DNA of 46,146 nt from Thiorhodococcus drewsii AZ1 (GTDB lineage Bacteria; Pseudomonadota; Gammaproteobacteria; Chromatiales; Chromatiaceae). Position 1 is the first letter of the stretch; each line of letters begins with the position of its first letter. Position numbers and translations under genes: made by a program. The stretch spans positions 1 through 46,146 of the forward strand of contig NZ_AFWT01000036.1 of assembly GCF_000224065.1 (NCBI RefSeq), read 5' to 3'. Positions 8,510 through 16,712 of this stretch are shown piece by piece. The notes beneath the pieces were generated by a model that was not told where the DNA came from, searched no databases, and worked only from the letters and a program-made list of their open reading frames with translations.

Positions 8510-8674
8510 GATCTGCAAACACCGGCTTCGATGGCGGAATGAAGCCACTGACAGCGGCAGGGAAAACGATGCTGCGCTTGTCCATGCGACCATCTCGCAT
8601 TACGGCTCCAAGTTTGCATCATGCTACCCGGATTCTTTCATTTGTGGGCTGTGCCCCAGCGTGCGTTCCTATTA

Positions 8675-8923
8675 ATGAGCATTATCGACCAAGTCAAATT
8701 GATCACGATCAACATCCTACAGCTCGGAGAGCGTGGCCGCGACCTCGATGCCAGCTCACCCTTGCTCGGCGCAATTCCTGAGTTGGACTCCATGGCGGTG
8801 CTGAATATCATCACCAGCCTCGAGAGTCACTTCGGTCTCTCGATCCCCGACGACGACATCAGTGCCAAGGATTTCGAGACGCTCGGCAGCATCGCAGCAC
8901 TCGTGGAGCGAATTCATGGATAA
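8675..8923 (+). CDS. Acyl carrier protein of the XrtA locus
   Basis: The 82-residue acidic helical protein has the ACP signature with the phosphopantetheine-accepting serine in PELDSMAVLNII (around residue 37) and a C-terminal helix III/IV segment SIPDDDISAKDFETLGSI. It would carry the acyl group activated by the divergently encoded ligase. The ATG at 8675 was chosen because MSIIDQVKLITINILQL is a normal ACP start; the frame is open upstream to 8621. The stop codon overlaps the next gene by 8 bp (ATGGATAA), so the two are translationally coupled. It is a dedicated carrier, not the fatty acid synthase ACP, whose DSL motif differs. Confidence 0.88.
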   Translation: MSIIDQVKLITINILQLGERGRDLDASSPLLGAIPELDSMAVLNIITSLESHFGLSIPDDDISAKDFETLGSIAALVERIHG

Positions 8924-9752
8924 TGATCAGCTGATCGACATGGAGCCCTTCTTCCTAGAGGATGGCCCGGGCCCACTCTTCTGCATGCGGCTCGGTCCGC
9001 GGCAGGGCCGTCCGCGCGCCCAGATCCTCTATCTGCACCCCTTCGCGGAAGAGATGAACAAGTCACGCCGCATGGCGGCGCTCCAGGCTCGACAACTCGC
9101 GGCCAAGGGCTACGAGGTCCTGCAAGTGGACCTGACGGGCTGCGGCGACAGCTGGGGCGACTTTGGCGACGCGACCTGGCAGCGTTGGCAGGCAGATGGG
9201 ATGCTGGCCGCCGACTGGCTGCGCCGACGCGCGCCGAGCGTCCCTTTGGTGCTTTGGGGTCTTCGGCTTGGTGCCTCCTTGGCGGTCGAGATTGGCGAGA
9301 ACCGGTCCGATGTCGCCGCCCTCTTGCTCTGGCAGCCGGTGACTGACGGTGATCTCTTTCTCAACCAGTTCCTGCGCCTCAAGCAGATGAGCGATATGCT
9401 CAGCGAGCGCTCGAGCCGGGCGAGCGTGAAATCCTATCGAGCACAGCTGCTTGAGGGACAGCCGGTCGAGGTCGGCGGCTATCTGCTGTCACCCGAGCTG
9501 GCGCTCGGGATCGCCAATCTGCAGCTTAAGGCAGCGAAACCGCGCAAAGCCGTCTGGATTGAACTCATTTCTTCCCCGGATCTCACCGCCAGCGCGGCGA
9601 GCCTGGAGACCATCGACCACTGGCGGGGCTGCGGATGCAATGTCGATCTGGAGTCTGTATCTGGCGAGCCCTTTTGGTCAACTCAGGAGATCAGCACCTG
9701 CCCGGAACTCATTGAGAAAAACTCTTCCATTATCAAGCGCTTGGCGCAATGA
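8916..9752 (+). CDS. Alpha/beta-hydrolase-like protein, exosortase A system-associated (hydrolase 2 type)
   Basis: The 278-residue protein has the pattern of the exosortase-A-associated 'hydrolase 2' family: LYLHPFAEEMNKSRRMAAL near residue 45, then VLQVDLTGCGDSWGDFGDA, then the elbow region VPLVLWGLRLGASLAVEI. The usual nucleophile elbow Gly-X-Ser-X-Gly reads GLRLG here, as it does in other members as far as I recall, so classical serine hydrolysis is doubtful. It overlaps the ACP stop by 8 bp, pointing to a role with the ACP-bound group, for example acyl transfer or release. The companion 'hydrolase 1' gene normally found next to it is not present in this window. Confidence 0.82.
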   Translation: MDNDQLIDMEPFFLEDGPGPLFCMRLGPRQGRPRAQILYLHPFAEEMNKSRRMAALQARQLAAKGYEVLQVDLTGCGDSWGDFGDATWQRWQADGMLAADWLRRRAPSVPLVLWGLRLGASLAVEIGENRSDVAALLLWQPVTDGDLFLNQFLRLKQMSDMLSERSSRASVKSYRAQLLEGQPVEVGGYLLSPELALGIANLQLKAAKPRKAVWIELISSPDLTASAASLETIDHWRGCGCNVDLESVSGEPFWSTQEISTCPELIEKNSSIIKRLAQ

Positions 9753-10089
9753 TCAGGATGGCGATTGTACGCGTCCCAAGCTGGAACTGACACCATACCT
9801 TTACCTACATCTATGCGCCCGGCTCGTGTGCGTCTATGTCCGGAGCCTTCCATCTTCGACTTCTAGGTCCAATCTAGCGACGGAGTTCCGGCTTCGTCAT
9901 CCGCGAGACGAGGCTCTGCTGCGCGCTTTGATCAGCGCCAAGCGTGATGCCAGAGCGCGAAGCGTTCGGTCTCGTGAAGCAGAGCTTCACCGCTGAGGTC
10001 ACGAACCTGGAGCTTCGCGACCAGGGAAGCTCCGACTGCATCATCCGCAAGAATATGACACGACTTATGCTACCGATCGTTCCCATGCC
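9753..10089. other. 337-bp gap, no recognised gene
   Basis: Between the hydrolase and the convergent acyltransferase there is one 52-codon frame on the plus strand (9947-10105). It has no ribosome site, no recognisable similarity, and runs 16 bp into the acyltransferase gene. No hairpin typical of a terminator was seen. The base composition is less GC-rich than in neighbouring genes. Confidence 0.4.
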
Positions 10090-11235
10090 CTACGTTGTCG
10101 CATAAGACCGTGACGTGCGCCGAGTAGGGAATAACCGATCTGTCCAAGCATGCCCTTGGGAACGAATCGGTGACTCAACCCAATAATAGGAGACAGAGGC
10201 TACCGCCACCGATAGAACAAGCCCAGTGAGAAACCGTAGGGCATCAGAATCGATGCCCATGGGCGAGACAATCCTCCAATAAATGGCAACATGCCAAATA
10301 TACAGGGAATAGCTGATCTTGCCCAGCCAGACGAGAGGCGCGTATGACAGCGCCTTGCGCAATCGGCCAGAATCTTGGCCGAACAGAATGCCGTTCATGG
10401 CGATAGCCACGCCCAGGCTTTGCAGCACCAACCCGAAACCATCGCCCGCATGTACTGTCGGGCTAACTACAATTGGCGCCAGGATCAAGGCAATACCAAC
10501 GCCGATGATTAGAAAACCAAATCGATTAATCTGTGAAAGCCATGTCGGTATTGTGCTTAGCGTAAGCAGTGTCAGAACGACACCGATCAGAATCGACGCT
10601 ATGCGCGTATCACTGCGAATGTAAACATGTTCCGCAGTCAAAAACAAAGAATCCTTGTTCTGCGCGAACTGCACTAGACCAATTTGCCAGAACGCCGCGA
10701 ACACAGTAATCAATAGAGTGACAAGAAAACCTCTCCGCCCGAAGCCAAAAAAATAAAGAAGCCAAGGGAAAAATAGGTAAAAGTGCTCTTCGACAGCCAG
10801 CGACCATAAATGACCGAACCAGCGGCTTTGATGGATATCAAATAGATGAACCGCATAGTTGTACTGGTAGATCAAAGCCGCAAAGTATTGAACTCCGTCA
10901 ACCGGAGATCCAACACAAACATCAAACACCATCATCGCCAGCAGATAAGCTAACAATGCCGGCATTAAGCGAAAAATACGCCGGAGATAGAAGCCAATAA
11001 TTTCCCGGCCACCCAGATGACCGGTAGTCTGACGAAAGATAACTCGCGTAATAATAAATCCACTAATAACAAAAAATATTGTCACTCCCAAATCACCGGG
11101 TACTCGATGAGAGTAATTAAAATGAGAGACCAAAACAATGAGAACCGCAACCGCCCGCAAACCGTCGAGATATGGGATATAAACAGCACTGCCGCTTCCT
11201 GAACCAAGTGGACGATCAATATCAAAAACAGCCAT
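10090..11235 (-). CDS. Membrane O-acyltransferase (acyltransferase family 3, OafA/YrhL type)
   Basis: The 381-residue protein has about ten hydrophobic segments and the family-3 signatures: IPYLDGLRAVAVLIVLVSHF near the N-terminus, GVTIFFVISGFIITR, the RRIFRLMPALL basic loop, and HLWSLAVEEHFYLFFPWLL with the conserved WSL-x-VE-H-FY motif. These inner-membrane enzymes move acetyl or other acyl groups onto periplasmic glycans, so this one probably O-acylates the exopolysaccharide. The gene is visibly richer in A and T than its neighbours and is flanked by gene-poor segments on both sides, which suggests it was acquired separately. It lacks the SGNH domain of the longer OafA proteins. Confidence 0.9.
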   Translation of the reverse strand: MAVFDIDRPLGSGSGSAVYIPYLDGLRAVAVLIVLVSHFNYSHRVPGDLGVTIFFVISGFIITRVIFRQTTGHLGGREIIGFYLRRIFRLMPALLAYLLAMMVFDVCVGSPVDGVQYFAALIYQYNYAVHLFDIHQSRWFGHLWSLAVEEHFYLFFPWLLYFFGFGRRGFLVTLLITVFAAFWQIGLVQFAQNKDSLFLTAEHVYIRSDTRIASILIGVVLTLLTLSTIPTWLSQINRFGFLIIGVGIALILAPIVVSPTVHAGDGFGLVLQSLGVAIAMNGILFGQDSGRLRKALSYAPLVWLGKISYSLYIWHVAIYWRIVSPMGIDSDALRFLTGLVLSVAVASVSYYWVESPIRSQGHAWTDRLFPTRRTSRSYATT

Positions 11236-11908
11236 TAGCTACTCCATATATAGCCATCGGAAGTGATGCTCGCACTGACCCTTTGCTCGACTTTGGCCAT
11301 TTTTCCTGGCCGGTAGCGACTTTAAGATCGGTGACTTACAAGGTGCTAAAGAATTAGGGAGGGGTCAAGTTCTGGCGCTCGGGCTTCCCGATCCTCTCTA
11401 ATTTTCCGGTCGCATGATATTTCAGGCAGTTAGCGCCCTGGGAGACTGACAATATGGCCAAAGTCGAGCCTTTGATTTGAGCCTTGTATTTCCGTGCCAC
11501 AACCGAAAGGGCTTATATGGATATCACCCAGGATGGCAGGGCTGTGAAGGTCACGAAAAGTGTAGGCGCGTAACCGCTTGAGTTACCTGCTGCGCGCTGC
11601 CTCGAATCCGGTGCTGACCACCGGCGCACGGCCTGGCGACCTGCGTAAAATACTGATTATAAAAGTTGTATTTTCGCACCTTCAAAGCCCTGCACTCAGG
11701 ATGGCTATACTTATGATCATAGCTTTACCAACAAATTGGACCGGTTAGCCCGCTCAAGCACTTACAGCGCCGGTTTCCGAACCCGCGAACCGAGCAATCG
11801 TTGGCGCCCAGGAGTTGGATCAAGGGCTTGCAGCGCCGAGCACGAATCATACAAGCAGATGTGGGTAAAGGTATGACTTATGATACCTACTCACATGGCC
11901 TGCTGACA
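11236..11908. other. 673-bp gene-poor segment with an inverted repeat
   Basis: No protein-coding frame here can be supported. The only structure found is GCTCGACTTTGGCCAT at 11285-11300, repeated inverted at 11454-11469, about 185 bp end to end. The enclosed DNA codes for nothing recognisable. No target duplication is visible, so a decayed small insertion is possible but unproven. Confidence 0.45.
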
Positions 11909-12663
11909 CTATTCAGTCGCAGCTCCGAACGAAGGCAGACACCCGCTCCCGCTCAGCTGCCCGTAGTCGATCGGGCCAAGGTCTGCCCGCGCGCTGCGTG
12001 GATGGCCACAGAAATCGACTTCCTCGCCTCCGCCGTCGACATACCTTGCCGCGCCACGGATCTGCTCATCGTGCCGCAGCCGCAAATCGCCGACAATGGC
12101 CCCTTGGTACCAATACCCAGAGCCGCAATGGCCCATGATTCGCGCGAGCAGACTGCAGTCCGAAGCAATCAGATTGCCCGACGCTGCCTGTGATCCCCCA
12201 TTGCGGTTGCGAATGCTGCCATCCATGACATTGTCCTGGATGACAGCGGAGCTACCGGGGAAGCGGATATCGATTCCCCAGTTGGCGATCAAAAGATTGC
12301 GATAGACCTGGGTCTCCGCCGCTCGATTCAGGTAGATACCCACATCCGACGGACAACGGGCAATGATGTTGTTGCGAATGATGCCTTGCCGATGCTCGGT
12401 CTCGCAGCTCTGATGGCGACAAAATCGCTTCCCTGTCCCGCCACCTCCAAGTGACAGGCCAATCCGGACGTCGCCCGCTGACGGGATCTTCCACTGACAG
12501 ACGAACAGGTTGCGCTCGAAGACGCCGCCTCTTGAGTTGCCTTTCATGAAGGCACCATAGCTCACGCGGTTGCCCTTCGCCTTGGAGAAATCCGCAATGA
12601 AGTTGGCGCTGACGACCCAGCCGTTGGCCGCATTGATATTCAACGGCGTCACGGGATTAGACG

Positions 12664-14083
12664 CATCCCATTACACAGAACTCTGAGTGTACGATAGCGA
12701 ACTATTTTTTCTGAGACATGTTGGAGCGCACGATGGGCTGGGCGTCGGAAGAATTGGCCTCGATTGATCTGGGCGACACGCGCCGCAACCGGCGCGCGAT
12801 TCAGTTGATCGAGCGCTTGGCTGAGCATCCGACGGCGAGTATTCCGGGGGCCTGCAACGGCTGGTCGGAGACGCAGGCGGCCTATCGATTGCTCGGCAGT
12901 GAAACCTACGACTGGCTCGACATCCTTGAGCCGCATCGTCAGTGCACGCAGACGCGCATGGCGGCCCATCCGGTGGTGCTGTGTCTGCAGGACACCACGG
13001 AGCTGGACTTCAACGGCCAGACGATCAAAGGACTTGGTCCCTTGAGCTATGAGGCCCAGCGCGGGATGTATCTGCACCCAACCTACGCGGTGACGCCCGA
13101 GCGCGAACCGTTGGGTGTGCTGGATGCCTGGATGTGGGCGCGCGAGCCGAAAGACGCCGACGGCCAGCGTCCGGGAGCCCCCGAGAGTCTGCGCTGGAAA
13201 GAAGGCTGTGAACGGGTCGCGGACCTGGCCGGAGAGTTGCCCGACACCCGCCTGGTCTATGTGGCGGATCGTGAGGCCGACATGCTGGAGCTGATGGTGC
13301 GCGCCCGTGATTTGGGCACCCCGGCCGATTGGCTGTTGCGCGCTAAGCATAACCGCGCGTTGCCCGGTGGCGAGGGCAAGAAGCTGTGGGGGAGTGTGCT
13401 GGAGAGCGAACCGCTCGGGGAGGTGCGCTTCAACCTGCCGCCAGGACGCGGGCGCACCGCCCGAACGGTGCATCAGGAACTCTATGCCCAGCGGGTGAGC
13501 CTTTCGGATCGGCGCCAAGGTTTCCTTGAGGTCACCTGTGTGATCGCCCGTGAAGTGGACGCGCCCAAGGGCGTCAAACCGATTGAATGGCGTCTGTTGA
13601 CCAACCGCAGCGCCGAGACGCTCGAGGCCGCTGTCGAACTGATCGAATGGTATCGGGCGCGCTGGGAAATCGAGCTGCTGTTCTTGGTCCTCAAGGAAGC
13701 CTGTCGTGTCGAGGCCCTGCAACTGGGCACTGTCGAGCGCCTGCAGCGCGCCTTCGCGCTGTTTCTGGTGGTGGGATGGCGCATCGCCCGACTGATGCGC
13801 CTGGGGCGCACCGTGCCAGACCTGGATGCCTCGCTGCTGTTCGAACCCGAGGAGTGGCAAGCGGCCTACATCTTGGCCAAAAAGCCCGTGCCCAAGCAGT
13901 CTCCACGACTCAACGAGGTGCTGCGCTTGATCGCCCGTCAGGGCGGATTTCTCGGACGCAAGGGCGATGGCGAGCCTGGTGTGAAGACCATTTGGCTCGG
14001 ACTGCAGCGCATCAGAGACGTGGCAGCCGGGATCAAATACGCCAAAGAATCTCATGACTTATGAAGATGTGTGTAATGAGATG
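12664..14083 (+). mobile_element. Complete IS4-family (IS50 group) insertion sequence, 1420 bp
   Basis: The ends are inverted copies, CATCCCATTACACA on the left (12664-12677) and its reverse complement with one change on the right (14070-14083). A 9-bp direct duplication GATTAGACG flanks it (12655-12663 and 14084-14092). Nine-base duplications are characteristic of the IS50/IS10 branch. The element carries one intact transposase gene and sits inside the beta-helix gene, antisense to it. The intact ends, intact gene and perfect duplication indicate a recent insertion. Confidence 0.92.
12718..14064 (+). CDS. IS4-family transposase (Tn5/IS50-like)
   Basis: The 448-residue protein matches the Tn5-type transposases along its length. 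The N-terminal DNA-binding segment contains DLGDTRRNRRAIQLIERLA and SIPGACNGWSETQAAYRLL. The first catalytic Asp lies in LCLQDTTELDF (residues 95-105), the second in VYVADREADMLELM (D-R-E-A-D, as in Tn5), and the Glu in the YREK-type motif IEWYRARWEIELLFLVLK. All catalytic residues are present. The ATG at 12718 lies 54 bp inside the left end of the element. Transposition would be by cut-and-paste. Confidence 0.93.
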   Translation: MLERTMGWASEELASIDLGDTRRNRRAIQLIERLAEHPTASIPGACNGWSETQAAYRLLGSETYDWLDILEPHRQCTQTRMAAHPVVLCLQDTTELDFNGQTIKGLGPLSYEAQRGMYLHPTYAVTPEREPLGVLDAWMWAREPKDADGQRPGAPESLRWKEGCERVADLAGELPDTRLVYVADREADMLELMVRARDLGTPADWLLRAKHNRALPGGEGKKLWGSVLESEPLGEVRFNLPPGRGRTARTVHQELYAQRVSLSDRRQGFLEVTCVIAREVDAPKGVKPIEWRLLTNRSAETLEAAVELIEWYRARWEIELLFLVLKEACRVEALQLGTVERLQRAFALFLVVGWRIARLMRLGRTVPDLDASLLFEPEEWQAAYILAKKPVPKQSPRLNEVLRLIARQGGFLGRKGDGEPGVKTIWLGLQRIRDVAAGIKYAKESHDL

Positions 14084-14917
14084 GATTAGACGTCTCTCGG
14101 GGACGCGAATTGATGAGCGTATTGTTCTGGACGAGTCCGAGATCCGGGTAGAGGCTGCGCTCGGCAACCTCGATGCCATTGACCTTGAGTGCGGCATTGA
14201 AGTCCAGCAGGCGGTTGTTTCGAATCGTCGTCCCAACAGCGGCTCCAACGACATGGAAGGCGTGTTCACAGCGGTCATCGTTCTGGCAGACGCCCCGAAT
14301 CGTCAAGTTCTCGAACACCCAGTAGGACTGATCGACCAGAAACCCCTCGAGCGTCTCGAGTTCGAGGGTGACATCACCGATCTGCCGTGCCCTGAGATAG
14401 ATCGGTCGTTTTGGAGTGCCGCCGGAGCCAAGCGCGATACCGCGACCGGAGAGCCGGTAGGTGCCCGGCAGGATCTCGATGACGTCTCCAGCCTTCGCGC
14501 CGCGCAGAGCCGACAAGATAGCGGCTTCATCGCCGGCTTGAACGGTTGCCGGGAGGAGTGTCGCGGTCGATTCTCGCGGCCGGCTCTGCAATGGCTCACC
14601 CGCCGGACCGTAATCTTGCTCCAAGAATCCGCCCGTGATGACTCCCTGTCGCGGCCAGTCTTCCGGGCCGGGAAAGCTCGGCAGATCGATCGGCCCGGGT
14701 GGTCGATATCGGTCAATGAGGCCAACCTCGCGCAGCACCTGAGCAAGCCCCTGGGTCACCTCCGGGTATCTGGTGTGAGCCCGCTCGTAGAGGGCTCGGG
14801 CGATCGACCAGGAGACAGCCGAGTCGTTCAGCACGGGAAGCGCCGCCAGGCCAATGAGCAAGCCGGCATGCACGAGGAGACCGCACATCAGGAAATAGCG
14901 ATACAACAACGTCTTCA

Positions 14918-16084
14918 TCACGGCTCGGCTCCCCGCAGCGCACCTCGGGAGGCCAAGTCTAAGAAGCTTTCATAGGGCAGCGCTGGATAAGACGCCATAC
15001 CCGCCGCGTCACGACTCTCGAAGCGAAGATTCCCGTCGTCGTAGCCAGTCGGCTCGCGGGCAATGAAGGTGTTGGCGCTGATATCCAGCGAAACCGGCTG
15101 ATCACCCAAGTGCAGGAACCGATTCGACCCGGCGCGCTCGAGGATGATGAGGTTGTGCTTCAGCGTGAGGCGATGATCCGTTCGGTTCGCCGCACCACCC
15201 TCGAGCCCAAAGCCGATTGCCGTGCTGTTGACGGTCTGCGGACCCTGCTCGAGCAGACTGTTCTCGATCAGGAGGGTTCCGCCATTCGAGGCATCGATCA
15301 AGCGACTATCGTTTCCGGTTAGGGAGGCGATGACACTCCGCGCAATGGTGGTCGCGCTCGCGCGCGTCTTGATCTCATGCCCCTGGTCCTTGGAGGCAAG
15401 GAAGAGGCTATTCTCGATCAACAACCGCCCACCGCCCATGTAGATCGCATGAGCCCTGCCTGCCTTGCCCAACCGCTCGAACCGGCTGTTGCGGATGTGC
15501 ACCAAACCGGGCTTGCCCCCGGTGAGCAGTCCCTGCTGGGAATCATGGAAGTAGACGTGATCGAGCAAGAGGCCGGTGCCTTCCAGACGGATACAGGCCC
15601 CATTGCCGTCGCGGACGCTCACATGACGGCATTCCAGATTGCGGACCTCGACGCCATTGCCGCGAATCAGCATCAACCCCTTGTCCTTCGCGGCTGCGCG
15701 CTCCAGAACGACCTCGCCATGACCGACGATCCTGACGAAGTCCGGATCGATGATCAGCGACGTCTGGTAGGTACCCGGACCGATGTCGAGCTGATCGCAT
15801 GCCTTGAGGTGCGGCAACGCCTCGGCCAGGGATTGAAACGTCTGCGGACCGATGCGTGCCGTATTGGGCTGCGGGGCGAGCGGCCCGGCCGGCACCGGGT
15901 CCCAAGCAGGTAAGATGGGCTGGACGTCGTTCCAGGTCAAGGTGTTCAGGGGACTCTCACGAGCCGTGGCGGCGCTCAAGTATACTGTTAGCTCACGAGC
16001 GATGAGGGCTCCCAAGACCAGGTGTGCAAATAGGCCCACTGCGACAAAGTAATAGCGGAGGCTGCGCTTTAGCCATTTCCACAC
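14918..16084 (-). CDS. Membrane-anchored right-handed parallel beta-helix protein
   Basis: The protein has an N-terminal anchor (LRYYFVAVGLFAHLVLGALIA) of the same pattern as its downstream neighbour. A linker leads to a beta-helix beginning with FQSLAEALPHLKACDQLDIGPGTYQTSL, and then at least eight coils with repeated hydrophobic-N patterns such as VEVRNLECRHVSVRD, VHIRNSRFERLG and LLIENSLFLASK. Related folds are pectate-lyase-like enzymes and alginate epimerases; the catalytic residues cannot be assigned here. The frame is open to 16216, but the GTG at 16084 has a GAGGG site 9 bases upstream and starts right at the anchor, so it was preferred (388 residues). The stop overlaps the next beta-helix ATG, which makes these two a coupled pair likely working on the same periplasmic glycan. 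Confidence 0.78.
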   Translation of the reverse strand: MWKWLKRSLRYYFVAVGLFAHLVLGALIARELTVYLSAATARESPLNTLTWNDVQPILPAWDPVPAGPLAPQPNTARIGPQTFQSLAEALPHLKACDQLDIGPGTYQTSLIIDPDFVRIVGHGEVVLERAAAKDKGLMLIRGNGVEVRNLECRHVSVRDGNGACIRLEGTGLLLDHVYFHDSQQGLLTGGKPGLVHIRNSRFERLGKAGRAHAIYMGGGRLLIENSLFLASKDQGHEIKTRASATTIARSVIASLTGNDSRLIDASNGGTLLIENSLLEQGPQTVNSTAIGFGLEGGAANRTDHRLTLKHNLIILERAGSNRFLHLGDQPVSLDISANTFIAREPTGYDDGNLRFESRDAAGMASYPALPYESFLDLASRGALRGAEP

Positions 16085-16216
16085 TTGGCCAGACCCTCGG
16101 ACAATGAACTTGCGGTCAATTCTAGCGCAGCCCAGTGCGCGTTGAGACATCAGGCTTACTGACCGGATGCCTGGACCGAGAAGAGGCGTAAGACCGGACA
16201 TAGCGCCATCGATCAC

Positions 16217-16603
16217 CTAAGGCGCATGGCTGGAGGCCGCCCCGGAGCATGAAACGCTGACCGCCTTGATTGTCCAAGAGCTGGGCGGGGACCGCTCCCA
16301 CCGGTCTCGAGGAATGCCCGGCGCCGCTGCGGGCTCGCCGATCAGTCCAAACTGGTGTCGTCTCTGTGTACTTGAGTTATCATTGGCTGCGACTGAGGCG
16401 TGCGTTGGTGAAGCGATCTAGGGATTCTCCTGCGCGCAGTCATCAACAAGTCAGGGAGATCTGTGCCTCCAAAGCGCTCCGAGCATCGAGCCGCCGCAGG
16501 TTGTAAGCGCATGAGCGCCACGGCTTCGCGCGGCTGAAGCCGCACCTACAAGGCGCAGCCACACGTTTTTTATGCCATTGGCTTTCGAGCCTGCACACAA
16601 GCT
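16217..16603. other. Intergenic segment without a supported gene
   Basis: About 390 bp upstream of the SEL1 gene. A short palindrome lies near 16520-16545 (GGCTTC...GAAGCC within GCCGCACCTAC), of the kind often seen in dispersed REP-like repeats. A fragment reading GGGGACCGCTCCCACCGG near 16287 resembles the right arm of the long hairpin family found at 24476, 29097 and 35669. No coding frame was accepted. Confidence 0.45.
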
Positions 16604-16702
16604 TAGACAGTGCCCATCAATTGTTTGCCGATGCAAGCCATGCCGCCCGAAATTCCCCCTAGCTCCCCCTTTGCAAGCGGGGGAAGTTGTTGATGAACAC
16701 CC
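16604..16702. mobile_element. ~100-bp MITE-like element with ISAzo13-like ends
   Basis: The left end reads AGTGCCCATCAATTGTTTGCC and the right end, inverted, GTGTTCATCAACAACTTCCCC. Both resemble the terminal repeat of the ISAzo13-type element in this window (GTGTCCATCAACTGTTTCCC at 41979). The interior has GC-rich palindromic sequence and no gene. Its right half is closely similar, inverted, to 35571-35633. The element ends about 10 bp before the start codon of the SEL1 gene, so it may hold that gene's promoter or leader. Confidence 0.6.
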
Positions 16703-16712
16703 CCTAGTAAAG

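Larger units (their letters stand above)
11909..14921 (-). pseudogene. Membrane-anchored right-handed beta-helix protein, split by an IS4-type element
   Basis: The N-terminal piece (14921 to about 14084) starts MMKTLLYRYFLMCGLLVHAG, a single membrane anchor, then a helical linker, then IEILPGTYRLSGRG and parallel beta-helix coils (YWVFENLTIRGVCQND, GTTIRNNRLLDFNAA). The C-terminal piece (12654 to 11909) continues the coils (WVVSANFIADFSKAKGN, GVFERNLFVCQWKIP, GIIRNNIIARCPSDVG). Removing the insertion plus one 9-bp duplicate (1429 bp) rejoins both parts in frame as RETSNPVTPLNIN, giving a 527-residue protein. Such folds occur in polysaccharide lyases and C5-epimerases, so a periplasmic enzyme acting on the exopolysaccharide is likely. 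Its ATG overlaps the stop of the neighbouring beta-helix gene (TGATG). As it stands, the gene makes only a truncated product. Confidence 0.85.

Noticed and set aside
9947-10105. 52-codon frame after the hydrolase gene
   Set aside because: No ribosome site, no similarity, and it overlaps the convergent acyltransferase; kept only as a note.
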